Assembly: GCF_042242105.1 (NCBI RefSeq)
Contig: NC_092013.1
Location: forward strand, 115,001 to 179,000
Reading direction: 5' to 3'
Source: Pempheris klunzingeri
Taxonomy: Eukaryota; Chordata; Actinopteri; Acropomatiformes; Pempheridae
DNA: 64,000 bases
Shown: one piece after another, positions 15,051 through 35,400 of the stretch
Numbering within the stretch: the first letter of the stretch is position 1
Layout: every line of letters starts with the position of its first letter
Made by a program: the position numbers and the translations under genes
Notes under the pieces: model-generated
Databases searched by the model: none
Seen by the model: only the letters and a program-made list of their open reading frames with translations
What the model was told of the DNA's origin: nothing

Positions 15051-15325
15051 CTGTCTGTGTCCTGATGAGTGAGGAGAGCGTAGCGTCACCTCCGAACCTC
15101 CCCCACACTGAGGGGTCAGAGGTCAATGGCATCACCGCGTCCTGCGGCCGCTTGTAGTGCAGGTGTTTCCCGAAAGATGCGTCAGCAGAGGGCGGGGTGT
15201 CGACCCCCAGCTCGGCCTCATTGATCGGCACACGGCAGCCCGCTGCCTCAGAGAAGTTCGGCGGCGCCGTGGAAACGAGCTCCCGCTGGAAACGTGACCT
15301 CGGTATCAGCCGGTCCTGTTCACAC
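15051..15325 (-). CDS. Candidate internal exon of an unrecognised protein
   Basis: On the minus strand a GC-rich open stretch is bounded by an acceptor TTTGGTGTCTCAG (exon from 15325) and a possible donor ACAGACAG|GTTGTG (exon to 15051). It would encode about 91 residues beginning CEQDRLIPRSRFQREL and containing FGKHLHYKRPQDAVMPL. The surrounding open frame runs 15381 to 14974. I do not recognise the protein and found no neighbouring exons. It could be a real exon of a small gene, a pseudogene, or chance. Conservation in other fish would decide. Confidence 0.3.
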
Positions 15326-15399
15326 CTGAGACACCAAACAGAGTCCAGACAGACACACTCCAACCCCAACCACACAGACACTCACTGAATGTAGAAACT

Positions 15400-16945
15400 A
15401 ATGCTGGACCAATGGACCAACCACGCCATACCTGTCCGTCACACGGTCACATGTAAACAGTCACATGGTTCCGAGCGATCGTCGTGGAAACACTATTGTA
15501 TAAACATTCCCGTGTTTACTGTCCAGAGTGTACAGAGTTTGTAGATGATGTATTTAGCAAGAGAAAGTGATACTTCACTCAGCTGGAAGACTTTTTGTTG
15601 TCGTGGGAACGAGTCTTAAAGGGGCCTCGTGACTTCTGGTGGTCGACGGCAGGAAATAAAATGACCCGTCAGTGACTGAATCCCAGTTCTCCCAGTACGT
15701 CCACTCAAATCAACGCTGAGCACCTTCCTGTGGTTTAAAATCAGAACTTCCCTAAACGTATTTAATAGTGAACAGATTTAAACAGGCTGTGTAACAGTTC
15801 ACGTGTATTTATCTCTTTGTGTGATCAGATTGTAACGTAACTGTCCCAACGGTGAGCTAGTTAGCATTATGGGGCTAACGGTCCAAATAAAATCAGACAT
15901 GATGGCGGTCGGTCTCATGTTGTCACGTGGCTGTTTGGGGGGTCAGAGTGAGGCCTTCAGCCTTGAAGCGGATGTCGTAAAAGGGATTATTGTCTGTATG
16001 AAGTGTCGCGGGAACACGAGCAGTAATGGTCATCTCGTCTGCTACGGGCCGGTCTGCTCAGACCTCTGTGGTCATGAGGTGATAAAAAAGTGACGTATTG
16101 CCCCTTTAACCTGTTACATGTGCTGTGTGAGGTCATAGCACAGGAAGTAAAAGCATGAACAGGACCGGTGCCCGCTTATTATGAAATAAAATAAAAACTC
16201 TTCCATGCTGGTGAAATATCACTTTAGAAACCAGAACGACCTGGTGAATTTTATGAAATATATGAAACAATGTTTGAGAACGATGTTGTGTTTGTTAATC
16301 AAAGATGTGAATATTTATTAATCAAAAGAAGACAATGAAAGTAAGCACAGAAAATAATGTCACGTGGGCATTAAAGGGACATTTCGCTGTGTTTTAAAGG
16401 GTTGTTCTGCATTAGGTGGACTGTCTGCATGTGGAGATGTTTGAGCTGATGAGAAAACAGTGGCATGTCCCTTTAAGCTGAGTGAACGCCGGGGTGTCCA
16501 CATGGCTGCAGAGCACACGTGTTTCATTGTTTTATTAACTTTACTTTTAGGGAAGCTGGAGCAGCTTTTTTTGGTGGACTGAGCCTTTAATGTGCAGAGG
16601 CCTGAACACATCAGAGCTCCAGTTCGTTTCTGTGTTTTAACATGTGTCGTTTCCATGAGACAGTCAGACGTGTGGAGCAGCGGTGCGTTCACTGACTCCT
16701 GTAGAGTGTTAGGAGATTTATAGTCATCATTGTAAAGGTCTCTGAACGCACATCTGCTGAAACGAGCGGCCTCCTCTTCATCACCTCAGTCTGTCAGTGC
16801 GACGCCTGATCCTGCACCGGCTGAGGAGCTGTAACGACGAAGATGATGGTGAAGATCAATGGGTGATTTTTAAGGCTGGGTTTGTTAATGTGACCAATAA
16901 AGTTGTTTTGTTGTTTTTAATCTCAGGTTTTTGACTGTTTCTTTA
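15400..16945. other. Intergenic, nothing recognised
   Basis: Unique-looking sequence with only short frames; no domain, RNA gene or clear element was seen. Confidence 0.45.
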
Positions 16946-17690
16946 ACTTCATCTGAGCCGTGATTTTATATAAGAAGGTTCAACACAGAAATACACCTGG
17001 AGGACAAAGACTGGACCAGGATCAGGATGAACCGGTCTACCAGGACCATCTGGTCTACCTTCCACACCTGGCTTCCAGTAATCTCCTTCCAGTCTGGGTT
17101 CAGGGGGCAGACACCCTCTCTACATTTCAGAGTAGACTAAAAACCTTCCTTAGTGATGAAGCCTATAGTTCAGGACTGGATCAGGTCTTGGACCAGCCCC
17201 TAGTTATGCTGCTATAGGCTCAGACTGCCAGGGGACTCCCATGATGCACTGGGCTCCTCTCTCCTCCTCTTCCTCTCCATCCTGACGCTTCATGTGTCTT
17301 TAATGTCTGTTACTAACTTGGTATCTTCCCCGGAGCCTTTCTGTGCTTTTCTTGTCTCTCAGGTTCCTGTGGATCCTGGTCCTGGTTCTCCTGATGTGGT
17401 TCTGTGGTTCCTGTGGATCCTGGTCCTGGTTCTTCTGCTGTGGTTCTCTGGTTCCTGTGGATCCTGGTCCTGGTTCTCCTGCTGTGGTTCTCTGGTTCCT
17501 GTGGATCCTGGTCCTTGTCCTCCTGATGTGGTTCTCTGGTTCCTGTGGATCCTGGTCCTGGTCCTCCTGATGTGGTTCTCTGGTTCCTGTGGATCCTGGT
17601 CCTGGTTCTCCTGTTGCGGATCGTCAGCCACCAACACTTTTTACTGATATCAGTCCTGTTATTATTATTCACATATTAACTATTGTCTTT
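16946..17690 (+). mobile_element. Retroelement-like 3' fragment with internal tandem expansion
   Basis: A short frame (about 16960-17215) reads like the end of a non-LTR retrotransposon protein (DTLSTFQSRLKTFLSDEAYSSG). Downstream, a 42-45-bp unit TCTGGTTCCTGTGGATCCTG followed by GTCCTGGTTCTCCTGATGTGGT is repeated about six times (17370-17620). The family is not identified; the assignment rests on protein style and the repeat context. Confidence 0.4.
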
Positions 17691-17739
17691 CTGGCCAACC
17701 GACACCCAACATGGACCCCGAAAGAAACCCTAAACATGC

Positions 17740-17935
17740 CAACGGTCTAACTGTGCTGTCTAACTTTGTTAACTGTGTAAACATGCTAACATACTACCTG
17801 TCTAACTTTGTTAACTGTGTAAACATGCTAACATACTACCTGTCTAACTTTGTTAACTGTGTAAACATGCTAACATACTACCTGTCTAACTTTGCTAACT
17901 AGCTAAACATGCTAACTGTCTAACTATGCTAACTA
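17740..17935 (+). repeat. 42-bp tandem repeat, 3-4 copies
   Basis: The unit runs TAACTTTGTTAACTGTGTAA then ACATGCTAACATACTACCTGTC, three near-identical copies plus a degenerate one. Confidence 0.9.
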
Positions 17936-18456
17936 GCTAAACGTGAGCAGTCTTTGTCCAGAATGGCGGACTCCACCTTTAGATGGAGTCTGAACTCGGC
18001 TTTGCTTGAACTTTCTCTTCTTTAGTTTCTCTGACATGAAAAGAAATGTTTCGAGAGTCGATGTCTCCGTCCTCCACAAAATCACAAACAGCAGCAGGTC
18101 AGAGCGCGCAGTGAACTCTGGGTTTTATTAGACGATTTAGGCATAAATATTCTATCAGAGTTAAACCAACAGCGTCCAACATGACGCCGTGGACGACACG
18201 TTAGCAGAGCCAATCAGAATCACCTGACGGAACCTACGCTGTCCTCGGCCGCTTCATCCCCTCACCGCCTCCACGTGGCCTTAGGAGGACGTCCGTCACT
18301 CCACTGTTTTCAGTCCAAAATAAACCAGATTCTCTTCTGCGGGCGGTCTGACAAACCGCCGACCGGCTGGAGGATTCTTCCTCTTCAGGAGTTCTCATCA
18401 CGGCGAACAGTCAGAAATCAAACCCTCTGTCTCAGAACAGGAAACAACACAAACAT

Positions 18457-18462
18457 TTTATT
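18457..18462 (-). terminator. psmf1: psmf1 poly(A) signal
   Basis: AATAAA on the minus strand (TTTATT on plus), about 108 bases beyond the psmf1 stop codon. A second one lies at 18129-18124. The first is the better-placed candidate. Confidence 0.55.
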
Positions 18463-18569
18463 AAAGGAGGCCACGTGGAGACCCCCCCCCCACCCTCTGC
18501 CTCCCATTTGCTTCAGGACAGGAAGTGGTTGTGAGTAGCAAACAGGAAGTAAAAATAGCAGGAAGTGGG

Positions 18570-28250
<9,681 letters not shown>

Positions 28251-28600
28251 GTTCCCCGAACCACCCGTTTATAACGACAGCCACAGCTTCATCTGACGAA
28301 AGGAAAGCGAAAGTCTTCACAGGAAGCTCCACGGAATCAAGTTCCCAACAACCGCTTCCGCTTCCGGCATGGGCCTTTCAAATTAAAAGATAAAGCGCGT
28401 GTAAATAAAACAAATCTAAAGCTAAAAATGGACACATTGTAAAGGTTTATAATAGTCTAACAGATTAAAACTACACAAACCAAATGATAAAAACAACAAT
28501 CACTGATGATTGGATTTGTAAAGTAAAACAGTAAAACATCACACTGACCCAGAGGGAATTGTTTTTGGTGATGTTTTGTGTCTGTTCTAGAGACTAACGA
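28251..28600. other. psmf1: psmf1 5' flank / promoter region
   Basis: Sequence upstream of the psmf1 ATG. It is AT-rich beyond about 28380, with no TATA box I can place. The start codon sits in GAACATGGCGGG. Confidence 0.35.
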
Positions 28601-28604
28601 GTGG

Positions 28605-28850
28605 CCGGCTGTGGCTCAGAGGTAGAGTGGGTCGTGCGTCATCAAGCGGATCCTATGAGACAGCATGTCGACCCAAGACACTGAACCCCAACTTGCTCCT
28701 GAAGCAGCTTCAGTGTGTTAATGTGTGTGAAAGAATAGTCTCCTCCATCTTAGATTACTCCTGAATGAATAATGTGTGAATGGGTGAATGCGGCTTCAAG
28801 TAGACTAGACTAGAAAGGCGCTACACAAATTTACTCCTGGGATATGACCG
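28605..28850 (+). mobile_element. tRNA-derived SINE-like element
   Basis: The head GGCTGTGGCTCAGAGGTAGA then GTGGGTCGT resembles a tRNA A-box start. The body has the ACCCAAGACACTGAACCCCAA and GAATGGGTGAATG words common in teleost SINEs, and it ends with AGAAAGGCGCTACACAAAT. The B box is degenerate. Confidence 0.65.
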
Positions 28851-28904
28851 TGCCTTATGTATAATTATTTCAATTTATTTCCATTTATTCTCTTTTCCAT
28901 TCAT

Positions 28905-29170
28905 CCATCCATTATCTTCTGCTTATCCGGGGTCGGGTCACGGTGGCAACAGGTCAAGCAGGGCACTCCAGACACCCTTCTCCCGAGCAACGCTTTCCAG
29001 CTCCTCCTGGGGGATCCTGAGGCGTTCCCAGGCCAGATGAGAGAGCCAGAAGGTTCTGGGTCTGCCCCGGGGTCTCCTCCCAGTGGGACATGCCCGGTAA
29101 ACCTCCAAAGGGAGGCGCCTAGGAGGCCTCCTGACCAGATGCCTGGACCACCTCAACTGGCTCCTTTCAA
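28905..29170 (-). mobile_element. LINE ORF2 3' fragment
   Basis: The minus-strand frame (29156 to 28938) encodes the conserved end of a fish non-LTR retrotransposon protein: RWSRHLVRRPPRRLP, ACPTGRRPRGRPRT, LAWERLRIPQEELE. It is 5'-truncated and has no intact reverse transcriptase. Confidence 0.8.
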
Positions 29171-29184
29171 TGTGAAGGAGCAGT

Positions 29185-29355
29185 GGCTACTGCTACTACT
29201 ACTAATACTGCTACTGCTACTACTACTACTAATACTGCTACTGCTACTACTACTAATAATAATACTACTACTGCTACTGCTACTACTAATAATAATAATA
29301 CTACTACTGCTACTGCTACTACTAATAATAATAATACTGCTACTGCTACTACTAC
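29185..29355 (+). repeat. CTA/CTG/AAT trinucleotide array, block 1
   Basis: ACTGCTACTGCTACTACTAC and AATAATAAT runs; two strands are open in several frames only because of the repeat. Confidence 0.95.
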
Positions 29356-29735
29356 CCCTCTCACCCCCTGCATGAGACTGTGGGGGCCCTCAGCAGCTCC
29401 TTCAGCAGCAGGCTGAGGCACCCACTCTGCAAGAAGGAACACTACCGCAGGTCATTTCTCCCATCAGCCATCAGACTCTATAACACCAGCATCACTGGCT
29501 GATGTTAATATACTGCCTACCATCCATGTCATTCCATTCCTGTCTAAAGTGTAAATATCCTATGGTGTAAATATTTATTTCATTTCATCACAACCATATA
29601 TTTATATTTATTTTTGCTATTTTTGTCTTTTCTATTGCTTTGTTTTTTTCACTCTCCCTGTTTATATTGTTGCTGCTGTAACAAGAAAATTTCCCCCTAT
29701 GGGGGATCAAATAAAGAAAGTCTGAAAGTCTGAAA
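29356..29735 (+). mobile_element. LINE 3' end with AATAAA-type tail
   Basis: Contains the words GGCTGAGGCACCCACTCTGC, CTACCGCAGGTCATTTCTCC and ATCAGACTCTATAACACCAG, ending TATGGGGGATCAAATAAAG, AAAGTCTGAAAGTCTG, which are typical of teleost LINE 3' ends. It is flanked on both sides by the trinucleotide array. Confidence 0.6.
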
Positions 29736-30143
29736 GTCTACTAATAATAATAATACTGCTACTGCTACTACTACTACTACTAATAATAATAATAATACTA
29801 CTGCTACTACTACTACTAATACTGCTACTGCTACTGCTACTACTACTACTAATAATAATAATACTACTGCTACTACTACTACTAATACTGCTACTGCTAC
29901 TGCTACTACTACTACTAATAATAATACTACTACTGCTACTACTACTACTAATACTGCTACTGCTACTGCTACTACTACTACTACTACTAATAATAATAAT
30001 AATACTGCTACTACTACTAATACTACTACTACTACTACTGCTACTACTACTACTACTACTACTACTACTAATAATAATAATAATACTACTACTGCTACTA
30101 CTACTACTGCTACTGCTACTGCTACTGCTACTACTACTACTAC

Positions 30144-30174
<31 letters not shown>

Positions 30175-30194
30175 GCTACTACTACTACTACTAC

Positions 30195-30226
<32 letters not shown>

Positions 30227-30325
30227 CTAATACTAATAATAATAATAATACTGCTACTACTACTACTACTAATAATAATAATAATACTGCTACTACTACT
30301 ACTACTAATACTGCTGCTGCTGCTT
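29736..30325 (+). repeat. CTA/CTG/AAT trinucleotide array, block 2
   Basis: About 590 bases of mixed CTA, CTG and AAT triplets, ending roughly 105 bases before the pigu start codon, so within its proximal promoter. Confidence 0.95.
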
Positions 30326-30429
30326 TTTTAAAAAATGTGTTTCCGTATGTAGTTTCGTTCAGTTTCCTGTGTAACAGAAGACTTCATTTCCCATAGTGCA
30401 CCTCGCAGGGCGGAGAGTGCTTCCTTGTC

Positions 30430-30440
30430 AAGATGGCGGC
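30430..30440 (+). promoter_or_regulatory. pigu: YY1-type element over the pigu start codon
   Basis: AAGATGGCGGC, the consensus form of the YY1 site often found at starts of housekeeping genes, contains the pigu ATG (30433-30435). Function is inferred from the motif and position. Confidence 0.5.
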
Positions 30441-31094
30441 TCCCTTGACGCTGCTGTTGATTGTAGCCGTGACGGTCCGTGCCGCTCTGTACCGGTCCGG
30501 TCTGGCGGACCTGGTAGCGGAGCGGGTGGAGGTGGTGTCTCCGCTAACGGCCTGGAAAAGAGGTAAGCGGGGGTCTGGAGGCTGGTCCGGGCGCGGGTTT
30601 CCTCGGTGTAACGGCTCCTCGACTCGGAGCTGTTAGCCAATCTGACGGAGTCGGTAGTCGGTAACGATTCGGTACACAGATCCGGGTCAGACACAGAGAC
30701 CCGGTCCTGGCACAAGGGCACAGTGGGTTTGGTGTTTCCTGACTGTTGGTGATGAAGGCTCCTCATTGTGTTTGATGGAGGAAGAGGAGGAGAACAAAGA
30801 AGAAGAGGAGGATGGACAAACACACCAAACTCCATTCATAATAGTGGGTATTTTAGAGGAGTCCTGCGCTGAGTGTGTAGGGAGCTGGACTGTGGCAGCA
30901 GGTCTCAGGCTGGAACTCCACAGGGTCCATGGGGTCCAACCATCACACTCTCCTCTTCATGACCAATCACTGCTGAGTAATGAACCTGTCTCTCTCTCTG
31001 TCTGTCTCTCTGTCTGTGCAGTTGTTGAAGGTTTGGCTCTGCTGGATCTGGGCGTGTCACCGTACTCTGGAGATGTTTTCCATGAGGTGACACG

Positions 31095-31180
<86 letters not shown>

Positions 31181-32407
31181 GATGTTGAGATGACTGTGTG
31201 TGTGTGTGCTCTGATGTTGTGTGTTTTCTGTTGTCAGACTCCTCTCATCATCTACCTGTTCCATTTCATGGTGGACTACGCAGAGATGACGTTCATGGTG
31301 AGTAAAGACCAGTGAAACCAGTCTGATGTCTTTCTGCCTGCCTGACGGACTTGTTAGTTTAAGGTGTGTGTGTGTCTGTGTGTTTGTGTCTGTGTGTCTG
31401 TGTGTCTGTGTGTCTGTGTCTGTGTGTCTGTGTGTCTGTGTGTCTGTGTGTCTGTGTGTCTGTGTGTTTGTGTTTGTGTGTCTGTGTGTTTGTGTTTGTG
31501 TTTGTGTGTCTGTGTGCCTGTGTGCCTGTGTGCCTGTGTGCCTGTGTGTTTGTGTTTGTGTGCCTGTGTGTCTGTGTGTCTGTGTCTTTGTGTTTGTGTG
31601 CCTGTGTGTCTGTGTGTCTGTGTGTTTGTGTTTGTGTGTCTGTGTGTCTGTGTGTCTGTGTGTCTGTGTGTCTGTGTGCCTGTGTGCCTGTGTGTCTGTG
31701 TGTTTGTGTTTGTGTGTCTGTGTGTCTGTGTGCCTGTGTGCCTGTGTGTGTGTCTGTGTGTGTGTGTGTGTCTGTGTGTGTGTCTGTGTGTCTGTGTGTC
31801 TGTGTGCCTGTGTGCCTGTGTGTCTGTGTGTCTGTGTGCCTGTGTGCCTGTGTGCCTGTGTGTCTGTGTGCCTGTGTGCCTGTGTGCCTGTGTGTGTGTC
31901 TGTGTGTCTGTGTGTCTGTGTGTGTCTGTGTGTGTCTGTGTGTGTGTGTGTCTGTGTCTGTGTGTCTGTGTGTCTGTGTCTGTGCAGATGGCAGACATCA
32001 TCACTGCTGTGGCTCTCTACATGGCCATGAAGGACTACAACAAACAAGTGGTAAGAAAACACACACACACACACACTCTGATTCACCTGGTTGAAGACAG
32101 CACAGTTTCTCATATCAATGTGGAACAGGTTTGAGTATTGATTCAGCGATATGGTCACAGGAGGGACAGCCACACTAAATAAACGACATCTGTGTCATTC
32201 AGACTGGTGCTGTGTTTCCTGTAGTTTCCTGTTGCCATACTAACTGTTGTTGTTGTTCCCATGACAACTCTGATGTGCTGTTGATGCGTTTCAGTTCAGG
32301 AAGCAAAAGTTTGCTCTGGAGGCAGATCGCTACCCCCTCGACTGTCTGGAGCTCATCAGGAGTCCCAAAGAGATGTACTATATCCCTCTGAAAGTAGCCA
32401 TGTTGTG

Positions 32408-32475
<68 letters not shown>

Positions 32476-35400
32476 CTCAGAGTGTGTTCACAACATCAAA
32501 TATGTCAGATTATCTCTACAGAGATGCCACAGGTCAGCTGATCATGGAGCCTTAAAGGGCCACTCCACTGTTTCTACCCATGATCCTCTCTCTCCACATC
32601 CTGGTGTCTGAGTGGCTGGTAGGTAGTAAAAGTGTTGGAACTGGTCCAGTAGATCACCTCAGCCAGCAGACACCAAACGGGCTGCAATGGCTGCAACGTG
32701 ATCCTTTGGGACAACTGCACCTGATCACAGTAGGTCCACTAAAAGAGCTTGTTTGATCCACTGACAGGCTCAGAGTGTTATTCTAAGTGTGTGACAGCAT
32801 CATGGAAAGGATCCCTACAGAGAGAGACCTGGAAGATCCTTTTGGTTTAACCATATGATTGCTAATGGTGATGTGTTCTAACTCTGTCGTACGAGACATT
32901 AACGTCTCCTCCTCTCTCTCAGTTACCTGTTGAACCCATTCACCATCCTGTCCTGCGTCGCCAAGTCCACCTGCGGCCTGAACAATGCCGTCATCGCCCT
33001 CTTCATCCTCTCAACGATCAAAGGTAATGTCTGACTGAAGTCAGCTCACCTGACCGGCTGCTGTCTGTTGCTCTCTGATTCTACTCAAACTTTATTTAAA
33101 CAGACACGACTCACTGCAGCTCAAATACTAAAATTGTCTGTTCCAGGAAGCGTCCTGCTAAGCGCCATTTTTCTGTCCCTCGCCACCTACCAGTCCATCT
33201 ACCCTCTGACGCTGTGTGCTCCGGCGCTGCTCTACCTCATGCAGGTACAGTCTTGAAAATCCTTAATTTTAATGTGTTGTTTTGAGTGTTTGAATTGTAG
33301 CAACGTGAAGATAATTAATGTCTGACTGGAGAGTTTGTAGATGAATAAAGGAGGTCATAGAGCCTGACTGATTCAAGGTGCTGGAAAAGCTTGAAAATGC
33401 ACCTTGAAACTGTTTGAAAAATGCTTTAATTTAACTTTCTTCCTTCATCTTCTCTTCCTCCCTTCCTGCTTTAGACAGACCCTTCAAGCACACCAGACTC
33501 CATTCACAAAAACAGTAATTTTACCTGGGTGAACACGGGACTTGCTGGTCTGGCTGCTGTGACTTTGGTGTTTGAACACGTTAGTTTGGATGTTAAATCA
33601 CCAAAGTCACTCAACAACACAAACAGCTAAAATGAGCTAAAATTATTGTTTTTATCAATGGAATTTGGTCTAAATATGGTCTCAGTTCTGTGATGTGCAT
33701 TTGTTTAAATGTGACCATTGGCTGATTTTTAAACATTTGAACGTGCGGGATTTATTCCTGCCTTTAATATCTCACTGCCCCCCCAGCGAGAGTACATCCC
33801 GGTGAACATCCAACGAGCCAGTTTCTGGTGGTTCCTTGTGCAGTTTGCCTTCATGTACCTGGGCAGCCTCTTCGTCCTCATCTGCCTCTCCTTCTTCCTG
33901 CTCGGCTCCTGGGACTACCTGCCCTCCGTCTACGGCTTCATGTGAGTGATGAACGAGACAGCTGCCACACTGAAGGGACAGTCCGTGTTACCTGAGGTGT
34001 GGTAGCGTGAGGTCCTTCTCCATCGTCGGTGTGTTACCTACAGCTGTTATATCTCTTCAAAGCCACCAGACTCCATTGACAAAAACTGTAATTTTACCTC
34101 ACAGAACACAGGAGTTGGTGGTCTGGTTGCTGTGACTTTGATGTTTTAACAACTGAGTTTGGTGTTTTAAAAAGTTGGTTTGGATCCAAAGTCATTAACA
34201 CAAACAAACTGACTGATGCAGCAGTAGACCAGAAACTCCTGTGTTCTGAGGTAAAATAGTGTTTTTATTAATGGAGTTTGGTCTAGCCAAGGTCTCAGTT
34301 CTCTGATGTTGTGTGTTTGTGTTTAAACGTGACTGTTGGCTAATTAAATGTCATCAGACTGTCTTGATGTCTTAAACGTCAGCTGTGTTCTGGTTCAGAT
34401 CTGGCTGTGTTCTGGTTGTAGTCCGGTTCAGGTCCAGGTTCCGTTCTGACTGTGTGTCTCCCTCCAGTCTCTCTGTACCAGACCTAACTCCCAACATCGG
34501 CCTCTTCTGGTATTTCTTCGCCGAGATGTTTGAACACTTCCGCCTCTTCTTCCTCTGCGTCTTCCAGATCAACGTCTTCTTCTACACCATTCCCCTGTCC
34601 ATCAAACTCAAGTGAGTCCTCCGCCTGCTTGCCACGGCCACGCCGTCTGTCCGCCCAGGTGTTTCCTCTCTGACATGAATGGTGTGTGTTTGTTCCAGGG
34701 AGCATCCGGTGTTCCTGATGTTCATGCAGCTGGCTGTGATCTCCATCTTTAAGTCGTACCCGACGGTGGGAGACATCTCCCTCTACCTGGCCTTCCTCCC
34801 CGTCTGGACTCACCTGCACAGATGTCAGTGTGAAACACTCCCGGGACACCGTTGTCTCAATCAATCAATCAATCGGTCTAAATTTATACAGCACCAATTT
34901 ATAACCCGTTATGTTAGACACTTCATTCAGAGCAGGTCAGATCAAACTCTTGAGCAAGAAAAACTGCCACCATGGTCAACAAACAGGCAGGAAAGCTCTG
35001 ACATCTATGGTTTTAATCATGGAAAGGTCTGGAACAGACAGGGATTCTCCTTGTGACCGAGTCTGAGCCCCTTAAATTAACTGTTTAATTTAAACTAGAT
35101 TCATGATGACTTTAATCACACAGCAAGCGTCAGACTGTCGATGTGAACAAACATGTTGTTTCTGACGAAGGTTAACGTCAACATTAAAGCGTCTCTGTTC
35201 TCCCGTCCAGTCCTGAGGAACATCTTCCTGGTGTCCTGCGTTCTCCTTGCCTGTTCGGCTCTGTTTCCGGTCCTCTGGCACCTCTGGATCTATGCCGGCA
35301 GTGCCAACTCCAACTTCTACTATGCCATAACGCTGCTGTTCAACGTGGCCCAGGTAGGACGGGCTCCAGTCTGTGTGTTGTGCTGTGCTGTGCTGTGCTG

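Noticed and set aside
28605-28680. Functional tRNA gene
   Set aside because: The tRNA-like head lacks a complete cloverleaf and B box; it fits a SINE better.
30905-32173. 422-codon minus-strand ORF (His-Thr repeats)
   Set aside because: Produced by the CA and TGTGTC arrays of pigu introns 2-3; antisense to real exons.
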